The notes below the pieces were generated by a model. It was not told where the DNA came from and made no database searches. It saw nothing but the letters and a program-made list of their open reading frames with translations. From Phytoseiulus persimilis (taxonomy: Eukaryota > Arthropoda > Arachnida > Mesostigmata > Phytoseiidae), in the NCBI GenBank assembly GCA_037576195.1, contig CM075103.1, forward strand, positions 6,944,001 to 7,008,000: DNA of 64,000 bases, written 5' to 3'. Of this stretch, positions 1 through 13,200 are shown in pieces (position 1 is the stretch's first letter; each line of letters opens with the position of its first letter). The position numbers were made by a program, and so were the translations under genes.

Positions 1-3000
1 TCACAACTCAAACGCGTGCTCGAACCAAGCTCACCCCTGTCACGGAATGGTCAGTCTTACGCCCGATCACAAAGGCATTGAAAGTTGCGAGACTTGAGCG
101 ACGCTCTGTTCACAAAGGACCACGCGACTCTGTCTCCTAAAGACCTTCCAGTGAGAGGACCTTTGGCTGATCTCTGGAAAATCCGTTATTATCTAGCCGC
201 AGTCGAAGCCAAGCGCACGAGCTCGGGAGGCTTCCATTTCTTCTGGCTCCTAGGAAGGGGATAGTGGTCCCCAAAGATGGGAGTTCGGAAACAGGTAGCA
301 TTTCGAGTACATGTAAACCCATGCTTGGGAGAGGCCGAACTTCTCATGGTCCATTCCGCATGGCAACTCGAGTCTTCTCGAACACTTCCCTGGATAAAGG
401 ATCCTCCCCAGCGAAAACCGAGGAACTGAATACCCGATAACCCTGGTTGGAGAGGGAGATCCTCGATCCGGAGGTGACTCCCTTCAGTCGTCGCAAAACG
501 GTGTGGACTCCCACGAACACTCTTTGGACCTTTCTCCCGTGAGCCGATCGCGAAATTCCTGTAGTGTACGTTTGTCAGACCTGAGAACCGTCCTTTCAGA
601 GACCGTAGTTCCAGCGCGAATCATAGATCACCATTTCGCATAGTTGTCGTGGGAAACCGTCCCTGTAGAGAATCAAGGCAGGGCCGGACGGCTCGCGAAG
701 ATTAGTGGACAAAACATGAAGCCGATCACGCTATTCCTCTACAGTTATCAGGATTATTTGCGTTCAGCTGAAGTAAGGAGGACTTCAGACTACTTCATTC
801 GGCCCAGCCGCAGGTCAAGAGCTCTAGAAACAACGAGTCCCACCTGCGCAGCTCGCATGAAGTACTCCGACCGCGGGAGCGACGTTCTGGAGATTGTATC
901 AGAAGTAGCACGGAATTTCACTCCCATCGAGTAGGTTGTCCTCACGACGAAGAATGCGTCTGATGGTTCGCTGGATTACCTGTTGAAGTTTGTTGGGAGA
1001 CTGAGTGAGTCGCGAAGTTTGCCTGTTTATTCGCCAGACAATTTGTTCGACGAGTGAGTGAGTGAGCGAGACTTACTGAGTAAGCAAATGAATGTTCGTT
1101 GTTCTGCTCCATTAATTCAATGGCCTCCGGTGCGTTTTTGTTGTTGTCTCGGGAACATTCGGATGTGCTAATGCCCGCAGACCAGAGCAGTCGTGAGAGG
1201 CGGAGGGAACGCTGAAGGCGGGAGATGAAAGCGTGTCGACGAGAGACGCGTAGTCGCTGTCTGCCAACGCACCTCTCCTCGAGCCGCTTCTCTTTTCTCG
1301 ATCGTGGAAACAGCTCATTCATCATTCAGAGGTGCATCGCAACCGTTCGGAAAGCGCTACCGAAACATCGGGATCTCATGATCCGCTCCAGAAGGCTCCG
1401 TTTCCGGGCCGCTGGGATGAGGCTTTGCCGCGAGGAACTTTCGCAGGCCACGGAGAGAAGGAACCAGTACAGACGGGACTAAACAACAACAACATGATAA
1501 AATAAATTCGATTCGTAAACGCTCCGAATTGAGTCAACGTGGAGTTATTCCGTCTTCTCATTGCTTTCCAGAACCGGTAGAATCCGGCGTGCGTGATGTT
1601 GAGTTTCCACATCTAAATAGAGCGAAAATTGAGATGCAGGCGGGAAGAATCGCGGCAGCATCAAGCCCGTGAGGTCGCACTACTTTTATCGACTACGCTG
1701 GCTTCCGTACAACGCACAAGAAGTTGACTCCGAGTTTGCTCAAAAACTCGAGCAAGATGGCACGAGTACATCTCTGATACTGCCCTGTTGCGAACAAGAA
1801 TGCAGCTTGTTGGAGCCTTTGATCAGATCCCGTATCGTCAATGAGATGATCCGGATCTGTGATTCGTTCATCAGGGCACCCTCTCTGAAATTGCTCGAAC
1901 GAGATCTCACGCGTTTTGACATTATTCTCACAGCATGCACGGATTTATTTCCCATTCACTTCCAGATAAGGTTTCCAGATCATAAACGGGGGCGGACCAG
2001 AGGGTTGGGGCTAAGGGGGCCAATCGTCCTCTCTTTACTTCTATCTCGTCCACATTGAAGTCACAATCATCGGTTGTTGCTCGCCCTCAGGATCGTCTGT
2101 GAGTGGCACCCTGTTCCGAAGAAATGGAGAACAGCTCCGGACAGGACCCAGGATGTCAGGGCTGCGATGAGCTTAGTGGAGTGGAAATCGCGGTATGAAT
2201 CGAATCACGAGCTGAATCGCATATCCAAATCAGTGAACGGATCCAATCAGAGCCCACCCACCAGCGGAAAGGAGCGCGAAAGATGCTAGCGGACTCGTGA
2301 TCCTATGATAACATCCCCGGCTCACTCTCTAGGTGGAGTCATATTGGAGCTGCTCGGAGCCTTGGAACGCCGCGAGGTACGAGCTCGGAAATTCCGGAGC
2401 TCGTTTCACAATACTTTCGGTCGGGTGATGTAGGACTGTATGGGAACGGAGACATTCCCGGAAGGCGAGTTCCCTTAATCCTTTCGATGCTGTTGTAGCC
2501 TCGGCGGTATTCACGATACACCTGTGACAGGGCCCGGGGAATGAGATTCAATCATGTCTGAAAACCTCACTCGGATTTGATACACCTCGCATTTCGAGCG
2601 TGAAATCCCCTCGGGATTCAAGTCCCGGAGGGCGGATCTCCACACACTTGAATCGGAGCCAGGTTGTGCGGGTTTCCGCCTTGTCAGCTTTGAACACGCC
2701 ATGATCCTTTAGCTCCTCCAAATCGATTCAGAGCTTCTCCCAAGGCGGTTCCAAGCCGCATTTTCCCTCGTCAAAACCAGAAAACTTGAGTTTCAAGGAG
2801 GGTTGGTGTGAAGGAACACTCCTTGAGAGTTTCCTGAATGCTCCCCACATCCTTCCCTCTGACACGCCTTTATTTGTCCTGAAATTTGCAAAATGAGCGA
2901 ACAATGGAAGGGACGCCCGAAGATTCATTCTTATTCAAACTCGGGGATATTCAAACTACGAAACTAAACACAAAGACTCAACCGAAGGAGCGGGCCACGT

Positions 3001-4023
3001 CGGAAGAAATTGAATGCACTCGAGGCGGTGCTCGAGGAGACGAGGTTCTCTACTTAGACAGTACTGTCGAGAGTGAGCACAGAACTGTTTTGCTCGCGTG
3101 TGGCAGTGTACTTGCCGACGCGAGACGATTGGCGAATTCGATTAAGATGCATGAATCGGCACGAGGACACCGACACATTGTAGCATGCAGATATTTCGTG
3201 CATCTGTGTGCTCGGAGGGCTCTTTTCCTCGTGCACACACAGGCTGGGGCCCTAGCGAGGGCTCTGACCTACATCGGAGCAAACACTCAATCGTCACAAT
3301 GAAATAAGCATTGACTGCCTGGCCGATACTTTGTAATGGTTCCCGAGAACTCTGCCAAGTTTAGCCGAGGTCTGCCAAAAGGTGCACTGAACTCCAGTCG
3401 GGTTTCGCCTGCCACACGGAGAGTGCGGAAATTTGTGTTGAAGGCATTCCGACGACAGTATTCCGAGTCTCGCCGGCGCTGTCGATCCAGTGTTCGTTGT
3501 TCCGGTCTCGGATTTGCATCGGATCATTCATCTGACAACGGAACGGCTCGAATCAACGCTGGCTTCGGGAGTCGAAACAGGCCCACCCAACTGCTTCCGT
3601 TCGATGTTTTTTTTTTCAGGCTGAGCCATTCCGCATAGGAAGGGGAGCTTCCTTCCCGCTGTGGTCAGGAGATGATCCTTCGGTCATTTCTCCCTGAGAC
3701 TCATAGGCTCGAGATGCTTGAACCGGAACGTTATGTGACCTCTGGTTTCGTAGTCGAGCCTGAGAGCGCCTATCCTCGGAGAGCGTTGCGATTAGAGGGA
3801 TCGCTCGAGTCTGATTGATTTTCTCCTGAGATTGAATGACAGGATTAGGATTTCCTAGGTAACGAGAGTTCCAAGTAAATGAGTTTTGTTCATGAAGTTC
3901 GGTTACGTTTGGATCTTAGAGGTTTCCAAGGGTGCTCCAATAGAGAGGGGAGAAGTATCATATTTGATCCAAGGAACTGAGGAGTCCGCAAGCTCAGCTC
4001 CTAACGTATCTCGCCTTTCACAG
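1..4023. other. No recognisable gene
   Basis: Open frames here are short, overlap on both strands and show no domain or splice structure that I trust. The only visible structure is a short GAGT/GTGA tandem tract at about 1050-1066 and scattered T-runs such as the one near 3609. An AATAAA hexamer near 1500 has no gene in front of it that I can support. Confidence 0.6.
1050..1066. repeat. GAGT tetranucleotide microsatellite
   Basis: About four imperfect GAGT/GTGA units in a row inside non-coding sequence. A related gactgagtgagtcg stretch lies some 40 bp upstream, so the tract looks like a decaying simple repeat. Confidence 0.7.
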
Positions 4024-4116
4024 CTCCCGAAGCAAATCATCCACGATGATTGTCGTCACGGATGCACACCTCCTGAGGCGAATCCGGTGATGTTGGGGAA
4101 GAAATTTCATGATCTT
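4024..4116 (+). other. Candidate internal exon, unknown protein
   Basis: A 93-nt stretch (31 codons, phase 0 to 0) lies between a pyrimidine-rich acceptor (tctcgcctttcacag, ending at 4023) and a consensus donor (GTAAGT at 4117-4122). Only one of the three frames is open across it. That frame encodes a mildly basic peptide starting LPKQIIHDDC and ending LGKKFHDL. I recognise no family and found no neighbouring exon to join it to. It may be an exon of a gene with long introns, or a chance pairing of splice-like sites. Confidence 0.25.
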
Positions 4117-6366
4117 GTAAGTACTGAGTCTGCTCCCCTGCCCTCCGCGAAAAAAAATCATCCCACCGATGACGATTCTGACATTAAAACTGATCCGTGA
4201 GTGACGCGGCCGCAAGCGACAATGTCATTGGGGAACGCATGAGACACAGAATCGATACCAGCATCTCATGAATGAAAAGCTTCGAGGGAATTCGCTCCTC
4301 GCTGCGAGCCATAAATCAGTTTTAATCGACACGGGGTCCCTAATCGGGAGGTCCGCCTGAGATACTCTCGGCTCGAAATACCCAGGACCTTCAATCGAAT
4401 CGGGAAAGTACTCAGACGGAACTTCAAGACGCCCACGATACGATCCGTCGAGCTCAATCTATTGAAAAACGGAGCACAGCTTCGAATTTCCGCACAACTA
4501 CGCCGCTCAGCCGCTCCGGTGGATGGACACGACAGCGCTTCAACGCGGTGGGGCCAATCTGTTGTAATCTTCCCGGAGTCATGTTCAGAACGGAATCGAA
4601 ACCACGCGGTACGGGAGCCGTGAGGGCACGGGACTCGGAATTATGAATCATTGGTATCCACGGGGCATGATTAGCTTAGCTGGGGGGAAGGCGAAATCAA
4701 TCTGGTGCGGACATTGATTTTATCGCCACCGCAAAATTCAGCGCTCCGAGCGGTTGGTCGAAGACGGCCCCAATCGAGAGAGACCTGGGAAACTGACTCG
4801 GCGACGATTTGCGAAAGAATAGTCTCTTCCCGATGAGTGCTGCGGGAGCTTGTGAACTAGATGAGCTTGGGAGCGAATCCTGTCGGATCAGAGTACATCC
4901 TTGATGTACAATCATGCGGACGCCTACGCGAGTGAAACAGTACTAATCTGTTTGCGGTTGGTGAAGCTCGAGCTAAAGGAACGCATTCTCACGTCGAATA
5001 TTTTAGGTACTGAGTTCAATTGTGGGAAAGGTATAACGAATCCATATTCTTTTTCAGGTTCATGGAAGGCTCAGTAGACATCACAAGATGAAGCTTTCGG
5101 CTAGCCGCCTGTTCCCTCTTTTGAGATGTCGGGAACTCTCGATTAAGTATCTTCAAAAGCAGTGAGTTAACCCCGATGGTTGACAAGGTTGAAACGCTCC
5201 TCCGTTTGACATCTGATGCCTGCGTGATGGTAAACACGAGCGGTGGCGCTTCAAATTTTTTGCTCCTGCCAATGGGGATCGCAGCACAGATACTACATTG
5301 ACTTCTCCCGAAAAATCCCTTCCATACTCGATATCAGAAGTTGGACTCGGTGTACGTTTCGCGGATTTGCTCCGCAGCCCTGTAAAGTCCGTGTTCCACA
5401 CAGGTGACATGGATTAGTTCCGAAAACAGCCCTAACAGCGTTCTCGCTGCTCTTTTCCCACTTCGAGCGGCTTCCTCGACGAACAGAAAGACGCGCTCAT
5501 CATGACCTCGCGCCTGCACTTCAAACGGTTACGAATAGCTGCGCGTAGCGATCATCTGCACCAGTTTGGCCCTCCCTTGATTCATTTTCATGTTTATTGG
5601 CACAGACTCCACTGTCAACTTCCTCAATGAGCTCGGGGAGAATATCCCTTCTGAAGCCACATCGCAACGATTCCCCCCTCTGAAGCATCTCGAGATACCG
5701 TTAGAGGTCACAGATCTGAAAAATTGTCTCCGAGAACTGGCTGTTTCCGAATGAATTGCCTGAATAATGGAGGTATCAACGAGATAGGATTCGTATCAGC
5801 CCCCCCCCCCTTATTCCACCTCACCCGAGAGCCAAGCCTCGAGGACGGTGGGCTCTTTGCCCTGTGGCTCAGTAGCCCGAAAAGCTCCTCCCACGGGTCT
5901 AATCCTCCCCTCTGATGCGCAGCGCGAACTTCCCATCTTTGCGACTCATGTATTAATATGACTTCACACCGCTCGCGTCAATGTTCTGATCACCAACCAT
6001 CCTTTTCGTCCTCATCACGGAGCTCGAATCACTTCGGAGCGCCGCTTCAGGAAATCCAGCGAAAGTCGGAGGCCCGTGCCTGTCGGTCGAGATCAGCTTC
6101 GCAAAGAGAACGGGTACACCAACCAAAAAAATACCGCCAGAACTTGCGGGGGCTGCTTTGCGACTTCGTCTTGATTTTTCTGTTTTTCGATTCCTCTTCG
6201 ACACAAATAATGTCTACCAGCTTCACTCCCGAGCGCCTTGCAGCTTTCTGCTTCGTCATCGCTCTGGTCTCGACTGCTATTTTTATTCCTCCGCGAGAAG
6301 TTTTGGCAGTCCCTACAGATCGGAAATGAAATCTAAGATCAAGACACGTTGACAGTCCGTCGTTTT
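4117..6366. other. No recognisable gene
   Basis: No domain, RNA gene or mobile element is visible. An 11-base C-run sits at 5800-5810. The frames at 5958-6457 overlap on both strands and look like composition-driven open frames. Confidence 0.55.
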
Positions 6367-6690
6367 CAGGTAAGTTCAGTCTCGCCGAACTCCCAGCACT
6401 GGTCGGAATCTGGGCCCAGAAATCACAGCAGCGTTCCATAGCCGCCGGTCTCTCCAAAGATCAACCGCAGCTACGAGAACGACGCCGCCGAACGGAGCCG
6501 GTGGTACTTCAAGACGTGGTTTTCGAAAATTTCAGGAGAAGACGGATACCAGTGCTCCGCCGCTGGCGCTGTGAACGTGGTCTGATACGAGAAAGTCTGA
6601 ATGTGAACATCGAATTCTCCCGGGCGCACTCAGACCGGTTCGGTATCTCCACCTGTCCGTCGATTCCAAGATCCACTCTTGCTAATTGAA
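6367..6690 (+). pseudogene. Immunoglobulin-domain relic (I-set-like)
   Basis: Read across two frames, this stretch has the layout of an I-set Ig domain. A core Trp codon is at 6411. About 40 residues later comes a strand E/F-like VVLQDVVFENF (6501-6533, same frame). The next frame continues as SGEDGYQCSAAGAVNVV with the second-disulphide Cys codon at 6553. The original frame then resumes with IRESLNVNIEFS, which fits strand G. The D/E-x-G-Y-x-C-x-A pattern and the spacing are typical of the fold. The two opposite frame changes near 6533 and 6583 mean that no intact protein is encoded as written. The parent could be a Dscam-like or other neuronal IgSF gene; that is inference. Confidence 0.4.
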
Positions 6691-9600
6691 CCAACGTTGG
6701 ACAGGCTGAGAAGGAAGGTCACACACCCTACCAAGTTCCATATAAGCTCTAGCTTCCACGTGCGTGAATTCTGCCCTGTCACTCAAGCCAGGATACAGGC
6801 ATCAAACACGGGGAGGGCGAGAAATGAGGCTCCGAGTCTGCGATGATAAGAAACAACTTACCAAGACTGACCAAGGAATGATCGCAGCGGTTTGTACCGA
6901 TTCGCGAGTACAGCTGGCAGTACCGTTGCGAGGATTCATTGCTGACATGAGCTCAACCGTGATGGTATCACTGGGCATTGAGAGGCCGCAAAAGGAAAGA
7001 GCCTGGCCGCCAGGAATCCGTTGCCATACTCCGCTTGTCGTCAACTAGGTTCGCAGCCGACGAACGCTGAGACCATGGCTTGATCAGCATTTCCGTGGGG
7101 ACGCTTCTGATTCCCGTCTCTTCAAATCAGTTTTGGTTGTAAACCAACATTCACAGCGTGTCCTTTTCGGATTCGGACGAAACCTTGGCTCCTTGCCATA
7201 TATCTGACATGATAATTGCACAGAGCTGACGGGTTAAATCGAGATCGATCTGAGCCGAGAGCGAGGGCTTGAATGATTGATCGAAGTATCCCATTTTCCA
7301 TGTTCGAAGTTCCGTGACATTCAAGACCTCAGTTTGATTCAACTTTGGGGTGCTCCGGTCGAATCAGACTAACGGGGTTTTATCGGAGCCATGAATTGGT
7401 GTTGCGATATCAGCGCACAAGTTTTCGTTCGCCGGTTTCGTTTTGACTGCGAGAATCCGTGGCAAGTGTTCAATTTTCCCGAATCTGGTTCGGAAAATCT
7501 TCTGGAAAGGGCTCTTGCGCCATTAAATTGGAATAGCTCGCTCTCGGGCTTTTCTCGCGTAATCAAATCCCGAATTCCGGCGTCATTGATCGTAACCAGC
7601 AAGAACGCCCGCAGAAGTTCCAGGTTACAAGAAATTCCAAGTTTTTATGAGGGTGAATACTCGAGGGGATCGTGGTTATGGCGTCGAGTGTACGCGTGGT
7701 TCCCACGATTCGATGTTCCTAGAGATCGCTTCGAAGTGCTCGATTGGCGTGATTCTGAGAGTAAGGCCTGAAAATTCGCATTGACATTTCACACTTTCAA
7801 TCCGACCATATCGATGACCGGATGGATGAGTGCTCGACAGCTGCATTCTTTAATGCTCTCGGCAACAAAGCATACATCCATGGGTTAATGGATGGTGACT
7901 CATGAATAATGCCTGAACTTCCAGGCCCTAGTAATGAAGTCGCGCGCAGGCATGGCGTGATGTTTGGCGCAGGATCGCTCCGATCGTCGAGAGAAGAATC
8001 CTACGGGATGGACACTTCGTGGACGGCATCAGGGACTTCGTTCGCCGTTTCCGAGAGAAGCGCACGTGCAGAATCGGATAAAGTGGAACTTTTGTGGGAG
8101 AGTTCCAGAACGTTTTAGGCAAGTTTTTGCGAAGAGCCGCAAGGCTTCCAGGTTGTTGGGTGATTTGCATTCATCATTTCGACGATTCGAAGCTCAATAA
8201 TCATCTCCGATATTTCCGAGCGTTCGCGAAACTGACGAATGTAGAATGCCATATCCTAAGGCTCGCCTCCGGGCGAGCAGAAGAAGTGGATCTAGGAGGA
8301 GAACAGCGGAGGCGCTTCTGGCTCTCGGAGGTAGGAGAGCACTTCTTCGCATCGGATGGAGATGGAATCTTATACGAGGAATGTTCGGCATCCATGAGGG
8401 ACCGACGAGGTAGCGCTGGATTGGGAGATTACATGGAAACACCCGACATCAAACTGCAATCAAGTACTCGTCAGGTCAATCAGTATTTGATCATCTTCCG
8501 GAATAACAGGAAGCATGAGCCGTTCGATCATGAGCTCGTCCATCTTTCATATCAAAGAATTCCGCGGAAGAGTTTGCGGTGGGAGGTCCAAAGTTCATTG
8601 AATCGCTGGAGGCTCGGCAGATATCCATGGAGAGCCGGTCACGAATCGTAGATGAACTCCGGTACAAACTGAGACCGATTTCCGACGAGGCATCGAAGAG
8701 GATCTGGCCAGAAGCCCTGAGTTCGAGAAGCCTTCCTGCGAAAAATGACCAGTGGTGTGGCATCTCTAGGTGTGAGGGAACAGCAGGCAGCATTGACGTC
8801 GTTCTACGACAGAAATCGGTAAACGAAACAAAGATTGGAATTTCTCGAGTTCCGCCAACAGGATGGAAACGAAGATCGTGATCCTCACAGAGAACCGGAA
8901 CGATTCAAGACACCAGTCCAACCTACTTGGGAAGACCGTGCGCAAATCTCAAGCAAATCTCGAAGACGATGAGAAGTTTGGCGCTTTCACATCAGCGATG
9001 AGAGGACGAAGGAAACTCAATTTTACTGAGGGTTATACAGAGCGGAACACCAGAATGTCTCCAGTTCATTCACCTGGAAGAACGGAAATAGCGAGCATAG
9101 AGCTAACTAGGCAGTGGGAGAGAATTTTGCGAAGTCCGCGTTCTGTTGCGCGATGGGAACCACGATTCGTCAAGAAACGATCGAAAATCCGGTGTAGACA
9201 ACTTCCTGATAATCTGTGAGGCATCGGTCCGAACGGGCAGCGTAACAGCTCGAGTGATACTAGATACTCCGACAGCTGGGGGCATCGACATCACGACGAT
9301 GAGAGGAAAAGCAAATTCCGAGTTCCTCTGGCTTTTGCCCCCCTGTTGAAGCCATTGTTGAAACCTTGCCAAGGTTGGGCTCTTCCCTCGCTTTGGAAGT
9401 CTCGAGAACGAAGTCAATCTGCAACGGAAACTAGATGTAGCGCTTCAACCCGAGCCGTTGGGTGACGAGTTTCGAGCAGTCACAAGGCGTAGATTCCCTT
9501 TAGGGAGTTGCTCATTGGCGTCAATTGTTGACAAGCTCGATGACATCTCTACATCTTGGAAGGACGCAAGTCTCAGAGTTATTCATGACTCACCCGCTGT

Positions 9601-10048
9601 CGTTAGATCTCCAGTCCTCCAAGCTCAATATTTCCAGCGCACTAGATACCGTCGACAAGGAAACGCGGACGCAGTGCTCCCTGGAATCTCCAGAGGAACC
9701 GAATCGATTTGCTCTCAACTTGGCATTGAGTACAATCTCCCAAGATTATGCCGCGTCCAGAGAAACAGGGAGAGTCACCATTTGAAGGCAGTTGAAGAGT
9801 ACTTCAGAGTCACAATGTAGATTCAGTGCTCAGATCAGTTTCTCGAGGAGATGGCTCGCCTTCCGAGGACTGTGGAAAAGGTCTTCCGAGCATCCTATAC
9901 ATTGTGCCGGGACTTATCGAGAAGAGCGATTTCAGTGGCTTCGGAAACGGTACGGAAATCCGTTCGAACGTCTTGGGGGTCTGGCGCGAAAATTAAAGTT
10001 GGGAATCCGAACAGGGTGGCGATTCTGCGAGGGGTGGGGATGCGAATG
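6691..10048. other. No recognisable gene; mixed open frames
   Basis: Several frames of 100-185 codons lie here (for example 8094-8651 and 9458-9820), but they overlap one another in different frames and none shows a domain that I recognise. Some stretches between about 8750 and 9350 read as protein-like across changing frames and could be an old retroelement, but I saw no diagnostic motif such as reverse transcriptase YxDD, an intact protease or a full zinc knuckle. Confidence 0.45.
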
Positions 10049-10294
10049 GACCTGTTTTCCGTCATAACGAATAACGGAAGATAGTATTTTCGTCACAACG
10101 GACAATGAATTTCCTTCGTAACGTAAGATGAATTTCTTCTCATATCGGCAAATTAATTTGAAAAAATACGAAGAAGACTTGCTATTAGGTGAGATTTTGC
10201 AGATTGACTTCTCAAGAGCCAGGACCAGGAGACAAAAGATTCTGGTCACAACGGAAATTCATTTTCCATTATGTGTTACAACGGAAAACAGGTC
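10049..10294. mobile_element. MITE-like element with terminal inverted repeats
   Basis: The ends carry a perfect 14-bp inverted repeat (gacctgttttccgt at 10049-10062, its complement at 10281-10294). The repeat continues imperfectly inward, including an aatgaatttcc block on both arms. The element is 246 bp and has no coding capacity. A related direct motif, gtcacaacgga, occurs at about 10092 and about 10245. No clear target-site duplication is visible at the borders, so the superfamily is open. It resembles a non-autonomous DNA transposon or foldback element. Confidence 0.5.
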
Positions 10295-13200
10295 TGATCG
10301 CGAAGCTTGAAGGAGGCTGTGACTGGAGGAAGACCACTCTGCGATCTCACTCTGCGCGGAGTTCTCGCAAAACCTCCGGAAGTAGCTTTGACCTTCAAGC
10401 GTGATCTCAGTGGGCTGGTGCTGCTGAAAACATTTTTGCCGCTTCGAGAACTGAGCGTTCCGGAAATTCCGGAATCCCCATGGCCGCGCATACTGACGGC
10501 GAATCGAATGATGAAACCGCGCCTCGGTCGAACGGCTCGACGTGAAGCGGAACGGGGATGCGGAGGAGCACAACAGTAGTGCGAGCACAGGGCTCGTGTT
10601 TTCCGAAATTACCGCCGACGGACTCATCGGCCAATTGGTTCCCGACGCACGACCCAACGAAACTAAACGACCGTCATCAGTTCGACACTGCGGACCACTG
10701 CTCTCTAGAGTTACACAGCGGGTCGCATGCTCGTTGCTATTTCGCAAAGAGACTAATCGAGCGATCAGATGATATACGTAAATATGCCGGCATCTGGTTT
10801 CAACATGGAGTTGTCGGCACTCGAACACCACGGTGAACGCTGGCGATGACAGCTGGATCTGCTCGCTCCGCGGAACACAGACCTCCAAACATTACGCAGC
10901 GCCGGAAACTCGGCGAAATCGCTAAATACCCGTCGCTCGTCTAATTATTCATCCTAGCAACGGCTCAGTGGAGACGGCGGAGCGTGATTTTCGTCGGGGG
11001 AGGGAGGGAGGGGGGGGGGGGGGGGGCAAAACGGCGAAATTATAAACAGCGACCGGTGACTACATATATCTGGCCGCTGATCACCCGTTGAGACATTTTC
11101 AGAGCGATTCATCCATCCGAAATGGGGGGCTGCTCCATTCTTCAACGAGTACCACCGTCTAGTCCCACCAGTCGATTCTGTGGAGGGTCATTGACTCTCA
11201 TATGCTCTGCCCCAGCCGAACTTCCGAGCTCATGAAAGGAATGTTTCAGAGTCGCGCTCCACATTGACGTCGTTTGCGACACCTGCGGCACCCTGTCGGC
11301 GTTCCCATTCGAATCGTTATCGAGTGTAGAAGTTTGACGAAAGTTGGCTTGCGCGGCCATTGGAACATTCCGACTATTCTCGCATGAGTCGTTGCAGCAT
11401 CCAACGATCAGAGTTTCGAAACGTTGCCGCGAGCGCTTTGTGAATGCGGTGCACCGAGAGACGATTAGCGAAATCATCTTTCCTCCGTTCAGAGCTGCCG
11501 TTCCTTGCTCGGCGCAAGTGCGCGATGGGGAATAATTGGAAAATTCGCTGTTTCGAAAACCCGGAGAGAAATTGCATCGTTACGCGGCACTACGACAACA
11601 TGTAAGGGGCTTCCGGTGTCTGCGGGAGATGATTGCGTTCAAGCTCGTCCCCGACGCTGAAATGCTTGGGATCTTCTGTGTACTTCTGGAAATTTCTAGC
11701 GCTCGCCCCGAGGAGAGGCGGAGCTTCCGAAGTTGAAACGTTCTGTCGGGAGTCGCGGAGGAATTCTCCCGGAAACGGCATCGGAGCGATTCTTCGAGCG
11801 GATGCGACATCGATATCCGAAGCGTTCTCAAACACCAATCAGAGCGCTCGAGATTCGAAATCATCAAAGGTCGGCAGCTCACTTTGAGCGATGTCAGCTT
11901 CGATTAGGCAACGTCCAGGTAAGTGCGCAATTTGGGACGAATAAGATATTCGATGAATCTTTGATGCTGCTGTTGCTCCGACCTCGCGCTTACTCTGGGT
12001 CGGATAATGGGGTCGCTGACTTCGGATGACGTCAGAAAGATCAAACATTCCATCGTTGAGAAGTTTTGATCGCTTCGTTGGATCCAGTTCCTGATGGACG
12101 GAATCTCCAGCCTCGTCGATCTCTGCTCGCCCTGCATTTTCCATCTGAGGAGTTTCTTTCTGATCGCGGAGCTGTTTGCAATCAACTCGATGAGATCGAA
12201 TGTATGCCGTACACATGTCCGTAAACAGCGAAGGCCGCTGCTTCGGTCGCTCTAGTAGCGATTCTTCGAGGCGTCGATGCTATGTATTGACATTAACTGT
12301 GAGTTGAAGGGTGGCGCCACGCTCGAGTGGCGATGATTGAGTCGTCCCTGATTGCCGTTCCCGCAGGAATGAAACATTTATAAACAGAGCTTACATAAAC
12401 AGAGAGGCATACGACAACGAGCCGAAGAACGCGAAGGACGGAAAGCTTCTGATGCGCTTCATCCGCTGTCGCAAGTGTCCTTTAATTTCCCGCTCGGTTT
12501 CCAGAACGCGAAATTTCCACTCGAACAATCCGTCTCTGCGGCAACTGCCGCCGCGGCTCGCTCGGAAGTGGGCCGCGTTGAAAGCACATCAGCGTCCCTC
12601 CGGTCAGAATTTTTTTAGAGCCGCCACATTTGTTCATCGCGTACATTTCTATCGAGATGGATAGACGATAAACGATTGATAGACACCCTCTGCCATTAGC
12701 GTCTGCACTGCGGAATAGAAAATCTGACGTAGCTAGCAATTTAGGAGCGACGGTTATCGCGGACCGAGGAGCTCACGCGAAGTCCGATCTTGTAACGATC
12801 GATACGACATTCCCTGTATCCTTCGCTTCGTTGAACAGTCGCCTAATGAAACGCCCGTGGAGCTCAATCTTCGAGAAATCAGTTTTTAGCTTGAACGAAC
12901 AGTTTGGAGTGCAATCGAGAGGACCATGAATACATGAGATTTTTGCTCACAGGTCTTCACACCAGACGACATTTGAGCCATTCCGCCTTCACACCCGGAG
13001 ACCGCGACACGGAAACGCTTGCAGGGTATAGTCGGAGTTCCGCTTCCCGTTTCGGAGATGCAGCGGCTCACAGCGAGAGGCTTCTGAGTAATCATTCGTC
13101 ATGAATCTCGTATTTCAGGTCGCCGGCTCGAGTCGCATGGGGGCTCGCCAAAGAATTGAACTAGATGATAAGCTGAATTGCGCACTTTTGTCGAAATTTC